Positions 1-8,594 of a stretch of DNA of 64,000 nucleotides are shown one piece after another. Position 1 is the first letter of the stretch. Every line of letters begins with the position of its first letter. A program made the position numbers and the translations under genes. The stretch is taken from contig JBJFHL010000019.1 of the NCBI GenBank assembly GCA_051893555.1, positions 1 to 64,000 of the forward strand, written 5' to 3'. The stretch comes from RGIG7179 sp051893555 (GTDB taxonomy: Bacteria > Bacillota > Clostridia > Peptostreptococcales > Anaerovoracaceae). Below the pieces are notes generated by a model. The model had not been told where the DNA came from, ran no database searches, and saw only the letters and a program-made list of their open reading frames with translations.

Positions 1-50
1 GCTGGCTGTTTTTTTCTGCTCATGCTGTGATACTTCCCTAAAGAATTATA

Positions 51-1217
51 TCACAGAATCTTGTTTTTTAATATGATGAAACGGTGTTTCCATGCAGAAA
101 ATATGCAGAAAAAACTCAGAACCAGGAGAAACAGGAGGAAAATCACAGGATCTTCCGGCATCAGCTCGCCTTCCGCAGCCAGATAGCAGAAGGGCATGGA
201 GGCCAGCAGACCGGCAGGAAGGAAGAAAACCAGCCGGCCGAAGCTTTCCAAATAGTTGATGCTTCCGTAAAGATAATGGGTAAGGATGGGTAAAACCACC
301 GGAAGGCAGCCGGCAGCTGCCGCCAGCAGGCACCGGCTTGCCAGCGGCAGCACCCGGCTGCCCACATCAGCGGCGGCTGCAAGCCCGCCTACAGCACTGG
401 CTGCGCTGCCCAGGCACAGGACTGCGCTCTCACAGAGAAAGATCAGCAGAACGCAGCCGCTGAAGATGCCCTTCCGCTCCACGAAAAGAGCCGTCAGAAA
501 CGGCGTTGCCGCAAGAAACAGGTATGGAAGGACTGCAGAATCCATTTCCCCGAAGGGGCTGAGCGTGTTTCGGTCCGACGGCATGAGCAGAACGGACAGA
601 CTGACCACCATGCCCAGGGAAGCCGCGATGGAAGCCGTATAGATAGATGGCTTGACGAAGGTGCCGCTGCGCCCCCGCAGCAGCGGGTTCTCTCTGCAGC
701 GGAAATTCACCGGCGGCCGCTGCAGAAACAGGATGCCGGCCGCCATGAAGAGAGCAGAGGCAGCCATCGCCCAGACAGCAGCAGAATGGAAGGCAGCCTG
801 CCACAGGGGCATGAGCAGAAAGCTGAACGACCAGAGGATCCCCAGTACCATGTTTTTTGACCGGCGAAACCACCCGGAAGTCATGACAGGGGGCAGAAGC
901 AGCAGAAGCCCGCCGCAGGCCCCGCCCTGAAACAGCGCCGACAGATACACGGGATCAAAGGGCAGCAGCCCGGCAGCAGAAGGCATCGTCAGGATCTGAC
1001 CGGCAGCTGCCGCAAGACAGGCCGAAAAAAGCCACAGACGAAAAGGAAGCATCAGGATACAGGCACAGTGAAGCGGGACGGATGCTGAGGCGCCGGCCAG
1101 CAGCAACAGGTAGAAAAGAAAGGGCATGTCCGTACGTAAGGTGCCCAGAACAGGGCTGATGATCAGAAGGATGCCGGTAATATTTCTGGTTTTATAAAAA
1201 AGTTCTCGCATTTTCAC
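51..1217 (-). CDS. polytopic membrane protein of unknown function
   Basis: I do not recognise this 388-residue protein. It is almost entirely hydrophobic, with roughly ten to twelve possible membrane segments separated by short basic loops (for example W-F-R-R-S-K near residue 115). The two-halves look and a loop reading F-V-E-R-K-G near residue 245 are loosely reminiscent of major-facilitator-like carriers, but no signature motif is visible. The start at 1217 follows an AAGGAAG ribosome binding site and gives a short basic N-terminus. The gene diverges from the small membrane protein at 1347. The stop codon lies in a weak inverted repeat (TGTGATA/TATCACA, 26-55). The gene is real by its length and membrane pattern; its function is unknown. 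Confidence 0.75.
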   Translation of the reverse strand: MKMRELFYKTRNITGILLIISPVLGTLRTDMPFLFYLLLLAGASASVPLHCACILMLPFRLWLFSACLAAAAGQILTMPSAAGLLPFDPVYLSALFQGGACGGLLLLLPPVMTSGWFRRSKNMVLGILWSFSFLLMPLWQAAFHSAAVWAMAASALFMAAGILFLQRPPVNFRCRENPLLRGRSGTFVKPSIYTASIAASLGMVVSLSVLLMPSDRNTLSPFGEMDSAVLPYLFLAATPFLTALFVERKGIFSGCVLLIFLCESAVLCLGSAASAVGGLAAAADVGSRVLPLASRCLLAAAAGCLPVVLPILTHYLYGSINYLESFGRLVFFLPAGLLASMPFCYLAAEGELMPEDPVIFLLFLLVLSFFCIFSAWKHRFIILKNKIL

Positions 1218-1281
1218 ACTTCCTTTTCAAATTTGTGGTATACTCTTAAAAATAGTATTTTTACGGAAATGCAGATTATGC

Positions 1282-1311
1282 TTTACAATATTTTGTAATC
1301 TGTGATATGAT
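1282..1311 (+). promoter_or_regulatory. sigma-A-like promoter with an internal palindrome
   Basis: TTTACA at 1282 and TATGAT at 1306 are separated by 18 bp. Between them sits a perfect palindrome, TTACAA-TATT-TTGTAA (1283-1298), which could be an operator. It reads toward the 72-residue membrane protein at 1347. Confidence 0.45.
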
Positions 1312-1346
1312 AGGTTGTAATTTTTTTCAGGTCCGAGGAGAACGAC

Positions 1347-1565
1347 ATGATGACGATTGCAGAAAAACTGGGAATCGCGGCAGATGGTATTCTGACCGTG
1401 CGGGAAGGATTGCTTATCGCGGCAGCTGCAGTGCTGGTGCTGCTTCTTCTGGTCACACTGATCAGAGGTCTGGTGCAGCGTGCAGAGCGGAAAAAGCACG
1501 CGATTTTCAGCAACAGTAAAAACAAATACAAGAGCCGTCTCGGCAAGAAAAATATCAAGTACTGA
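1347..1565 (+). CDS. small single-pass membrane protein, 72 residues
   Basis: This short gene has a strong GAGGAG ribosome binding site just upstream of ATGATG. It encodes an amphipathic N-terminus, one transmembrane helix (about residues 22-43, rich in Leu, Val and Ala) and a strongly basic C-terminal tail ending in K-S-R-L-G-K-K-N-I-K-Y. That layout suggests an N-out, C-in single-pass protein whose tail stays in the cytoplasm. It has its own promoter and a strong terminator immediately behind it, so it appears to be a one-gene transcription unit. I do not recognise a family. Confidence 0.7.
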   Translation: MMTIAEKLGIAADGILTVREGLLIAAAAVLVLLLLVTLIRGLVQRAERKKHAIFSNSKNKYKSRLGKKNIKY

Positions 1566-1600
1566 TCCGATTCATCGGATGCATCCGGTCGGTATGTAGG

Positions 1601-1626
1601 CCCCGCTATGGCAGCGGGGTTTTTTT
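1601..1626 (+). terminator. intrinsic terminator
   Basis: CCCCGCT, a short loop and AGCGGGG are followed by seven T. It ends the transcript of the small membrane protein, and the convergent cysteine-rich gene ends just beyond it. Confidence 0.9.
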
Positions 1627-1637
1627 ATGCACTTTTT

Positions 1638-2720
1638 TCAGAACGTATAGCCGTTGGTATCACAGCACTGACAGGCCGGAGCCCAGGTGTTGCATGTACT
1701 GCAGCCATGGTCATTGCGATCTGCCGTCGGACGGGTTTCTTCTCTTTCTTCGCGGTCACAGCAGCAGTCCTCCCGGCACGGGTCACACTGTCCTACGTTA
1801 TCGCACCGGATTTCAATTTCTCTTGCATTGATCATAAAACGTGCCGGACGAGTCACCTGCAGGCGAATATCCGGTGTCAGCACCAACGTGGCGTTGAGAC
1901 GGATATTGCAGGCATCTTCTGTGCAGACTGCGGTAAGCCGCGGATTCAGCAGGGACGCACAGGCGTCGAAATCGAAGATCAGGGCCGGAGAAATGCCGGC
2001 AGCCTGACACGGGATTTCCACGCAGTTTATGGCGAAATTGTCGCTGCCCGGAATGGTGACACCGGAGATCCCTGCCCCCGGGCGGGTTTTGAAGCAGGCA
2101 CGGAAGTGGCAGGATCTGGAGCCGTCGGAGGCGGTTCCCTCCAGGACGATGGCTGCCGCCAGGATCCATGGACCCGGTACCTGTGCCAGGAAAAAGTGTC
2201 CGTCATTGTCGCAGTCCATGCGGCACCGGTCATCGGAATGACAGCTGCAGGAACGGCGGTCTTTTCGGTCCGGGCAGCGGGTAATTTCATCCATGATGCC
2301 GGAAAGATCTGCCACATACTGGCCATTGACCAGATTCAGCTCCGTCACCGGGAACCCATCGATGGTCACATCGTCGGCATCGAAGCGGGCGGATGGACTC
2401 AGGGCGAAGCCGGTTACGGTAATGCGTGAATCTTCCACTTCAAAGGTGGTGTTTTCCGTCAGGGTGAAATCGCAGCACCCGCAGCTGCCACATCCGCACT
2501 CACAGCCGCAGCCCCGGCAGCGTTCTCTTTCATCGCAGCCGCACCGGTCCTGCAGCGGACGGAAGGTGATCTGCCGCGTGAAGGTTTCCGGATGCGTGGT
2601 CAGATTAAAGAGAATCGGACAGGAGGTCTTCGTATCGTCGAAGAAGACCTTGTTCAGATATACCACATTGCTGCCGGCTGGGATGTCACGCCTTCCGGCA
2701 GTGGTTTGATTGTTTCTCAT
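1638..2720 (-). CDS. cysteine-cluster protein, possibly a surface or spore-coat structural protein
   Basis: This 360-residue protein has no signal peptide or membrane segment. Three dense cysteine/charge clusters are separated by beta-rich, cysteine-poor stretches. The first (about residues 60-83) alternates Cys and Gly in a C-G-C-x-C style, the second (about 150-170) is rich in Cys, Arg and Asp, and the third (about 310-360) includes C-R-E-D-C-C-C and ends C-Q-C-C-D-T-N-G-Y-T-F. The start chosen at 2720 has a GAGG box ten bases upstream; an in-frame ATG at 2744 would add eight residues. Such proteins occur in Clostridia as spore-coat or metal-binding surface proteins, but I cannot place this one in a named family. 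It diverges from mraZ. Confidence 0.75.
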   Translation of the reverse strand: MRNNQTTAGRRDIPAGSNVVYLNKVFFDDTKTSCPILFNLTTHPETFTRQITFRPLQDRCGCDERERCRGCGCECGCGSCGCCDFTLTENTTFEVEDSRITVTGFALSPSARFDADDVTIDGFPVTELNLVNGQYVADLSGIMDEITRCPDRKDRRSCSCHSDDRCRMDCDNDGHFFLAQVPGPWILAAAIVLEGTASDGSRSCHFRACFKTRPGAGISGVTIPGSDNFAINCVEIPCQAAGISPALIFDFDACASLLNPRLTAVCTEDACNIRLNATLVLTPDIRLQVTRPARFMINAREIEIRCDNVGQCDPCREDCCCDREEREETRPTADRNDHGCSTCNTWAPACQCCDTNGYTF

Positions 2721-2810
2721 AAATAAGAACCTCATTTCTTTCATTCTTATCTTATTCTATGCATTCCAGATTTTGGTGGTGAAAAAATATCAAAAAGACA
2801 CTAAAAAATC

Positions 2811-2843
2811 TTGAAAAGTGGGCTAATGTGGTGTATAGTGGAG
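2811..2843 (+). promoter_or_regulatory. dcw promoter with three MraZ boxes
   Basis: TTGAAA (2811) and TATAGT (2834) are separated by exactly 17 bp. Overlapping the spacer and -10 are three GTGG boxes at 2818, 2828 and 2838, one every 10 bp: GTGGGC, GTGGTG, GTGGAG. MraZ proteins are known to bind such helically phased repeats upstream of their own gene, so this is very probably the autoregulatory operator of the cluster. Confidence 0.85.
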
Positions 2844-2874
2844 ATAGTATATTTTAGGTTGGGGGACTGTCTCT

Positions 2875-3306
2875 ATGTTTATGGGAACCACATACAATTC
2901 CATAGATGATAAGAACCGGTTCATCGTTCCTTCCCGTCTGCGGGCGGAACTGGGAAATCGGTGCGTCATGACCAAGGGACTGGATACCTGCCTGAACATT
3001 TATACCATGTCGAGCTGGGAGAAGCAGATGGAGAAGATATCCCACATGCCGGAATCGGATCCGAAGGTCCGCGCGTTTATCCGGCACTTCTGCGGCAATG
3101 CGGTGGAATGTGAACTGGATAAGCAGGGGCGCATCGTCATTCCGCAGGAACTGAAAACCTATGCGGAGATTGACCGTGATCTGGTGACCATGGGCGCCAT
3201 GTCCAAGATTGAGGTCTGGAGCCGCCCGCTGTGGGATTCCCCGGAGAACGACAGTAAGATGGATAAAGAAGAGTTCGCCAGCGCACTGAAGGAATACAAT
3301 TTCTAG
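2875..3306 (+). CDS. mraZ: transcriptional regulator MraZ
   Basis: This 143-residue protein has the two tandem SpoVT/AbrB-like half domains of MraZ. It begins M-F-M-G-T-x-x-N-S-I-D-D-K-N-R and contains the second-half D-K-Q-G-R-I-V-I-P motif near residues 82-90. MraZ forms a ring-shaped oligomer that binds GTGG repeats and represses the division/cell-wall cluster. It is the first gene of the cluster, with a GGGGGA ribosome binding site nine bases from ATG and rsmH twelve bases behind it. The three phased GTGG boxes 34-57 bases upstream fit direct autoregulation. Confidence 0.97.
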   Translation: MFMGTTYNSIDDKNRFIVPSRLRAELGNRCVMTKGLDTCLNIYTMSSWEKQMEKISHMPESDPKVRAFIRHFCGNAVECELDKQGRIVIPQELKTYAEIDRDLVTMGAMSKIEVWSRPLWDSPENDSKMDKEEFASALKEYNF

Positions 3307-3318
3307 GAGGAAAGAGAA

Positions 3319-4269
3319 ATGGAATTCAGACATACCTCGGTCCTCTTCGACGAGTGCATGGACGGACTGAACATACGAGAAGACGGAACCTATGTAGACG
3401 GTACCATGGGCGGCGGCGGCCACAGCAGCGGCATCTGCAGCCGGCTGGGGCAGAACGGCCTGTTTATCGGCATTGACCGGGACGAAGATGCCCACCGGGC
3501 AGCCCGCAGCCGGCTGGAACGCTATCCGTGCCGGAAAGAATTCGTCCAGAGCAACTATTCCGATATCAAGCAGGTACTGGAAGAACTGGGGATTGCACAG
3601 ATCGACGGGGCACTGCTGGATCTGGGAGTATCCTCCTTTCAGCTGGATAACCCGGAGAGAGGATTTTCGTACATGCAGGACGCACCGCTGGATATGCGGA
3701 TGAACCAGCAGGACGAATTTACGGCATACGATGTGGTGAACGGGTACAGTGAGAAAGAACTGCGGGAGATCATCTCCAGATACGGGGAAGAACGATGGGC
3801 ATCCAGAATCGCCCAGTTCATCGTGAAGCGCAGGAAGGAAAAACCGCTGGAAACCACTTTCGAACTGGTGGACGCCATCAAGGCAGCCATACCGGCAGCG
3901 GCCAGACGGGACGGCCCTCATCCGGCCAAGCGGACATTCCAGGCAATCCGTATCGAAGTCAATGACGAACTGGGACAGCTGGAACGTGCCATCGAAGCAT
4001 TCTGTGACGTACTGGCACCGGGCGGCAGACTTTGCGTCATAACCTTCCATTCCCTGGAGGACCGGATTGTGAAGGACATCATCGCCAGACGAATGAATCC
4101 GTGTACCTGCCCGAAGGAATTTCCGGTCTGTGTGTGTGGAAAGAAGCCGGACATCCGAAAGATCACGGGAAAGCCGATCCTTCCTTCTGCGGAGGAACTG
4201 GAAGCCAACCCGCGGGCAAGAAGCGCCAAGCTGCGCATTGCCGAAAAACTGCAGCAGGAGAAGTCGTAA
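3319..4269 (+). CDS. rsmH: 16S rRNA (cytosine(1402)-N4)-methyltransferase RsmH (MraW)
   Basis: This SAM-dependent enzyme methylates N4 of C1402 in 16S rRNA. The 316-residue length is normal. The SAM-binding loop D-G-T-M-G-G-G-G-H-S is at residues 27-36, and the family signatures L-L-D-L-G-V-S-S-x-Q-L-D, R-G-F-S and H-P-A-K-R-T-F-Q-A-I-R-I-x-V-N are all present. Near the C-terminus is a C-T-C-P-x-x-F-P-x-C-V-C-G segment with closely spaced cysteines, as in many Firmicute RsmH. The ribosome binding site AGGAGG is well placed, and the gene sits between mraZ and the FtsL-like gene as usual. Confidence 0.97.
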   Translation: MEFRHTSVLFDECMDGLNIREDGTYVDGTMGGGGHSSGICSRLGQNGLFIGIDRDEDAHRAARSRLERYPCRKEFVQSNYSDIKQVLEELGIAQIDGALLDLGVSSFQLDNPERGFSYMQDAPLDMRMNQQDEFTAYDVVNGYSEKELREIISRYGEERWASRIAQFIVKRRKEKPLETTFELVDAIKAAIPAAARRDGPHPAKRTFQAIRIEVNDELGQLERAIEAFCDVLAPGGRLCVITFHSLEDRIVKDIIARRMNPCTCPKEFPVCVCGKKPDIRKITGKPILPSAEELEANPRARSAKLRIAEKLQQEKS

Positions 4270-4329
4270 AAAAAGAAACAGCAAGAAGAAGGAAAAAACA
4301 CCGAGAGAACATATTTTGAGGAGAAAACC

Positions 4330-4830
4330 ATGGCAGTGACCGAGAGAGTGCGTGAAGAACAATTTGAATATACTTACGGCACCCAGACGCGCCGGGAGTT
4401 CGTTCCTGCATACCCGGGATGGGAGCAGGAAACCGGAAGAGTCAGACGGACCAGAGAAAGGCCGAAGCCGGAACGGCAGACAGAAAAGAAGCAGCAGAGC
4501 CTGACGGCAGGTGAACTGCGCCAGCTGATCTTCGTGGCTGTCTTCGTGGCGGTGCTGCTCATCGGCATCCTGGTACTGAATGCTTACGCGGCAAACATAC
4601 AGTGCAGTATCAACAGCCTGACCAAGGCCAACATGAACCTGGAGGACGAGATCGATGTACTGAACATGAAGATCGACCAGAGTACCAGCATCGAGCAGAT
4701 CGAATCCTATGCCATGAAGAACCTGAACATGCGATATCCCAAGAGCAGTCAGTGCATCTACATCGAGGAAAATGCCAAGCTGATGGATAACTTCTCGCAG
4801 GTGATCCGCCAGAAAGCCTATGCCCAGTGA
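4330..4830 (+). CDS. ftsL: FtsL-like cell division protein
   Basis: This 166-residue bitopic protein has a long basic cytoplasmic N-terminus (about 60 residues rich in Arg, Glu and Lys), one transmembrane helix at about 64-86, then an extracellular coiled-coil (about 88-135) with heptad-like Leu/Ile/Met spacing. The end carries the Y-A-M-K-N-L-N-M-R-Y-P stretch typical of FtsL/DivIC-type proteins. FtsL works with FtsQ/DivIB and DivIC to activate the FtsW-FtsI septal synthase. Sequence conservation in this family is poor, so the call rests on topology and on position between rsmH and the division PBP. Confidence 0.85.
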   Translation: MAVTERVREEQFEYTYGTQTRREFVPAYPGWEQETGRVRRTRERPKPERQTEKKQQSLTAGELRQLIFVAVFVAVLLIGILVLNAYAANIQCSINSLTKANMNLEDEIDVLNMKIDQSTSIEQIESYAMKNLNMRYPKSSQCIYIEENAKLMDNFSQVIRQKAYAQ

Positions 4831-4922
4831 GGTAATCGGTGGTGCATTCGGCGTTGTGACCGGTAATTTGACCGAAACTTCGGGGCACCGGGCACAGCGA
4901 AATAATTTCATAAAAACACAGA

Positions 4923-4963
4923 AGCCAGACAACTACATAGCAATTTCGTGGTCTGGCTTTTTA
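4923..4963 (+). terminator. terminator-like hairpin between ftsL and the division PBP
   Basis: AGCCAGAC (4923-4930) pairs perfectly with GTCTGGCT (4951-4958) across a 20-base loop, followed by TTTTTAT with a short T run. The next gene starts 18 bases later with no obvious promoter between, so partial termination (attenuation) inside the cluster is likelier than a full stop. Confidence 0.5.
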
Positions 4964-4980
4964 TCTTCTGAAGGGGAACT

Positions 4981-6987
4981 ATGAAAAAGACGGTATCGGT
5001 AAAACAGAAAAAGAGAATCGCGCTGGGCTTCGTACTGCTCAGCCTGCTTCTGATCGGCCTCACCTTCCGGGTTGGCTGGCATCAGATCGTGCGGGCTGAG
5101 GAACTGACAGAGCGTGCGCAGCAGCAGCAGACACAGGATGTGCCTATCGCTGCCAAGCGGGGGACCATCTATGACCGCAACGGCAAGGAACTGGCCAGCA
5201 GTATCACCTGCTACTCTGTATGGGTACGGCCGGCACAGCTGCTGAAGGATAAGGATGGGAACAGCCTGTCCGACGAAAAGGTGACGGAAATCGCCGGGAA
5301 GCTGGCGGAAGTGACCGGACAGGAAACGGAGAAAGTACGCAGCCTGATTACCCGGGAACAGGCCCTGGTAAAAGTAGCCAAATATCTGGATAAGGAGGCA
5401 TCCGACCAGGTGCGGGCCCTGAAACTTTCCGGTGTGGAGATCTCGGAAGATACCCGCAGATATTACTCTCTCGGCAATTTCGCCTCCCAGGTGCTGGGCA
5501 GCGTCACCGACGATAATACGGGACGGACCGGCATCGAGCTGGAATATGATCAGTATCTCAGCGGCATATCCGGCCGGTGGGTACGGAACATCGACGTAGC
5601 CGGAAACGAACTGGTGGACGGTTCCGAAGAATATCACGAGGCGCAGGATGGTCTCAATGTGGTGATGACCATCGATGAAGCCATTCAGTATTATACGGAA
5701 AAGGCCGTGGCGGAAGGCATGGAAAAGACCAAAGCCGACCGAATCATGTGTCTGGTGATGAATCCCAACACGGGCGAGATTCTGGCCAGCGTGGTGTCTC
5801 CGGGATTCGATCCCAACAATGCCACCCAGCCGGATGATGAAGAGGAACTGGAGGAATTCAAAAAGCTCACCACAGAAGAGCAGAACAAGTATCTGTTCAA
5901 GCTCTGGAGAAACCCGATTGTCAGCGATACCTACGAACCGGGTTCCACCTTTAAGCTGATCACCGTTTCCTCTGCCCTGGAGGACCGTGCCATCACCACG
6001 TCAGACACCTTCAGCTGCAATACCTATGTGAACATCGCAGGCATCAACCTGCACTGCTGGAGCGCCAGGGACCACGGAACCCAGACCGTCCGGGAGGCGG
6101 TGGGAAATTCCTGTAACCCGGCCCATGCCAAGATCGCGACGAAGATGGGCAAGACGGCGTTCTATAAATATCTGAATCTGTACGGCATCACGGACAAAAC
6201 CGGGGTGGATTATCCGGGCGAAACCAGTTCCATCATGTATGCTCTGGAAGACGTAGGGCCGGTGGAACTGGCCACCATGGGCTACGGGCAGAGTATTTCC
6301 GTGACGCCGATCCAGCTGCTGACCGCTATCAATGCCATCGGCAACGGCGGTGATCTGCTGCAGCCGCGGTATGTGAAGGCCCTGACCGATTCCGAGGGAA
6401 ACGTGGTGAAGGAATTCGATACGACGGTGGTCCGCAAGGTGCTGTCCTCGAAAACCGCCCGGGAAATGCGGGATATGATGGAATACGTCGTTTCCGACGG
6501 CGGCGGCGGAAATGCAAAGATCAGCGGATACCGGGTCGGCGGTAAGACAGGAACGGCCAACAAGGTGGATGTGGGCACCGGAAAATACGGCAGCTACTAC
6601 TATTCTTCCTTCGTGGGAATGGCGCCGATGGATGATCCGCAGGTGTCCATTCTGGTGGTCGTGGACAGTCCAAAGGGCGCCTTCTACGGTTCCCAGGTGG
6701 CTGCGCCGGTGGCCAAGTCCGTGCTGCAGGATACGCTGCGGTATCTGGGTGTGGAACCGGAGTACACCGAAGAAGAACAGGCTGCCATCGACGGAAATTA
6801 CACGGTGGTTCCGGATGTGGTCGGAAAGGAATTCAGTGAAGCCGTCGGCATGATCGGCGGCAAGGAGCTGAAGTACAGCCGTCCGAAAAATACAAAGGAT
6901 GACGACAACTTCATCGTTGCGGCCCAGTATCCGAAGGCCGGTACCAAGGTGAAGCGCAATTCCGTGGTTTATATTTATAAAGAATAA
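4981..6987 (+). CDS. ftsI: division transpeptidase, class B penicillin-binding protein (FtsI/SpoVD type) with one PASTA domain
   Basis: This class B PBP cross-links septal peptidoglycan. In order it has a short basic cytoplasmic tail, one membrane anchor (about 12-32), the dimerisation/pedestal region with the conserved R-G-x-I-Y-D-R-N-G motif near residue 60, the transpeptidase domain and one C-terminal PASTA repeat (about 605-668). The catalytic motifs are visible: S322-T-F-K, S377-C-N and K522-T-G. One C-terminal PASTA domain is the SpoVD-like arrangement, and I see no second paralogue next to it, so whether it serves vegetative division, sporulation or both is open. It lies between the FtsL-like gene and murE. 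Confidence 0.95.
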   Translation: MKKTVSVKQKKRIALGFVLLSLLLIGLTFRVGWHQIVRAEELTERAQQQQTQDVPIAAKRGTIYDRNGKELASSITCYSVWVRPAQLLKDKDGNSLSDEKVTEIAGKLAEVTGQETEKVRSLITREQALVKVAKYLDKEASDQVRALKLSGVEISEDTRRYYSLGNFASQVLGSVTDDNTGRTGIELEYDQYLSGISGRWVRNIDVAGNELVDGSEEYHEAQDGLNVVMTIDEAIQYYTEKAVAEGMEKTKADRIMCLVMNPNTGEILASVVSPGFDPNNATQPDDEEELEEFKKLTTEEQNKYLFKLWRNPIVSDTYEPGSTFKLITVSSALEDRAITTSDTFSCNTYVNIAGINLHCWSARDHGTQTVREAVGNSCNPAHAKIATKMGKTAFYKYLNLYGITDKTGVDYPGETSSIMYALEDVGPVELATMGYGQSISVTPIQLLTAINAIGNGGDLLQPRYVKALTDSEGNVVKEFDTTVVRKVLSSKTAREMRDMMEYVVSDGGGGNAKISGYRVGGKTGTANKVDVGTGKYGSYYYSSFVGMAPMDDPQVSILVVVDSPKGAFYGSQVAAPVAKSVLQDTLRYLGVEPEYTEEEQAAIDGNYTVVPDVVGKEFSEAVGMIGGKELKYSRPKNTKDDDNFIVAAQYPKAGTKVKRNSVVYIYKE

Positions 6988-7022
6988 ATCTATAAAGAAT
7001 AATCTGAGAAAGGAAATCGATT

Positions 7023-8594
7023 ATGAAGCTTGACGCTTTGACCGAAGGCCTGCAGTATACGCTGCTGCAGGGCACCATGGAAAAAGACGTGAACTCGCTG
7101 ATTTACTTTTCAGAGGAAGCCGAAGCCGGGTCGGCATTTTTCGCCATTCCCGGATCGGAAAAGAACGGGCTGGCCTATGTACGGGCGGCGCAGGAAAAGG
7201 GTGCAGAGGTGTTTCTCGTCCAGGAATCTCTCTTTTTGGATTCCCCGCAAAATCCGCATAGCCGGCCTCCCACGGTTCTCCTGGTGGAGGATGTGCGAAA
7301 GGCCCTTGCTCTCATGAGCAGCCGGTTTTACGGCAATCCCTGTGACAGTCTGTTTACGGTGGCTGTGACCGGCACCAAGGGAAAGACCAGTACCACTTAT
7401 ATGCTCCGTGCCATTCTGGAGGAAGCGGGAATCCGCACCGGACTCATCGGAACCGTGGAAAACGGTTGGGATGGCCATTTTCAGGAAGCGGAGCGGACGA
7501 CGCCCCAGTCGCTGGATGTGCAGCGCTGGTGCCGGCAGATGGCCGACGGCGGCTGCCGGGCCGTGGTCATGGAAGTGTCCAGCCAGGGTCTGAAGCAGAG
7601 CCGGGTATACGGTGTGCCTTTTGATCTGGGTATTTTCACCAACCTGCGCCCGGATCACATCGGACCGGGGGAGCATGAAAGCTTCGAAGAATACGCATAC
7701 TGGAAGAGCACCCTCTTTTCCCAGTGCAGGACTGCCGTCATTCTGGAAGATGAGCCTGTTTGGCGGGAGCTGCTGGAAGAAAGGCGACAGGAACCGGAGC
7801 ACGGAGACATTCTGCCTCAGAGAGTTCTGTCCTTCGGGCAGCAGGCCGGGTCGGATTTCCGGTGCAGCCATCTGCAGCTGACAAAGGATGAAACCGGGCT
7901 GGGGACGTCCTTCCTTCTGGAAGAGCGATGTTCCCAGACAGAGCGGAAACTGTTGCTGGGACTGCCGGGACTCTTTCAGGCCTTCAACGCCGCCGGTGCA
8001 GCGGCGGCGGCCAGATCCTGCGGCATTGGCTGGACGGTCATCGAGGAAGCCCTGAAAAAAGTCCGTGTGCCGGGCCGGGTGGAGCCGGTGGATACGGGAG
8101 GAAAGACCTGCGTGCTGGTGGATTACGCGCACAACGGGCTGGCGCTGCGCCAGCTGCTGCAGGATCTCCGGGTTTATGAGCCGCGGCAGCTCCTGGTGGT
8201 TTTCGGCTGCGGTGGGAACCGTGACCGGAACCGGAGAACAGAAATGGGAAGGGCGGCTGCAGAACTGGCAGACCGGACGATTGTCACCTCGGATAATCCG
8301 AGGAAGGAAAAACCGGAAACCATCATCGCCGATATCGTCCGCACCATGGAGGAAGTCCGGGCGGAGGGCGGACTGCGGGGCAGCTGGAAGACCGTGGAAA
8401 ACCGGGCGGATGCCATCCGGGAGGCAGTCCGGCTGGGAGAAAAAAACGACATTGTACTCATCGCCGGCAAGGGACATGAAACGTATCAGCTGACGGGTGA
8501 GAAAAAGATACATTTTGATGACAGAGAAATTGTCAGGGACTATATTATGAAAATCAGGGATTTTCAGGATGATACGGGGGAAAAGAGAACATGA
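7023..8594 (+). CDS. murE: UDP-N-acetylmuramoyl-tripeptide ligase MurE
   Basis: MurE adds the third stem-peptide amino acid to UDP-MurNAc-L-Ala-D-Glu in the cytoplasm. The 523-residue protein has the Mur ligase P-loop V-T-G-T-K-G-K-T-S (about 115-123), the central M-E-V-S-S-Q-G-L substrate segment and the C-terminal ligase domain. The residues D424-N-P-R match the DNPR signature of meso-diaminopimelate-specific MurE enzymes, so the wall is probably of the mDAP type, which agrees with dapB at 57145. The stop overlaps the murF start as ATGA, indicating translational coupling. Confidence 0.96.
   Translation: MKLDALTEGLQYTLLQGTMEKDVNSLIYFSEEAEAGSAFFAIPGSEKNGLAYVRAAQEKGAEVFLVQESLFLDSPQNPHSRPPTVLLVEDVRKALALMSSRFYGNPCDSLFTVAVTGTKGKTSTTYMLRAILEEAGIRTGLIGTVENGWDGHFQEAERTTPQSLDVQRWCRQMADGGCRAVVMEVSSQGLKQSRVYGVPFDLGIFTNLRPDHIGPGEHESFEEYAYWKSTLFSQCRTAVILEDEPVWRELLEERRQEPEHGDILPQRVLSFGQQAGSDFRCSHLQLTKDETGLGTSFLLEERCSQTERKLLLGLPGLFQAFNAAGAAAAARSCGIGWTVIEEALKKVRVPGRVEPVDTGGKTCVLVDYAHNGLALRQLLQDLRVYEPRQLLVVFGCGGNRDRNRRTEMGRAAAELADRTIVTSDNPRKEKPETIIADIVRTMEEVRAEGGLRGSWKTVENRADAIREAVRLGEKNDIVLIAGKGHETYQLTGEKKIHFDDREIVRDYIMKIRDFQDDTGEKRT

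Noticed and set aside
26..55. Terminator at the left edge
   Set aside because: TGTGATA/TATCACA is only 7 bp and AT-rich with a 16-base loop. A T-rich stretch follows only on the plus strand and at a distance, so direction and function are unclear.
1608..2429. 273-codon plus-strand frame opposite the cysteine-cluster gene
   Set aside because: It begins inside the terminator of the small membrane protein and has no ribosome binding site; the cysteine-cluster frame on the other strand is the coherent one.
2854..4932. 692-codon open frame on the minus strand across mraZ, rsmH and ftsL
   Set aside because: It is antisense to three certain genes and its translation shows no domain. Long antisense frames are common here because stop codons are rare opposite the codon usage of these genes.
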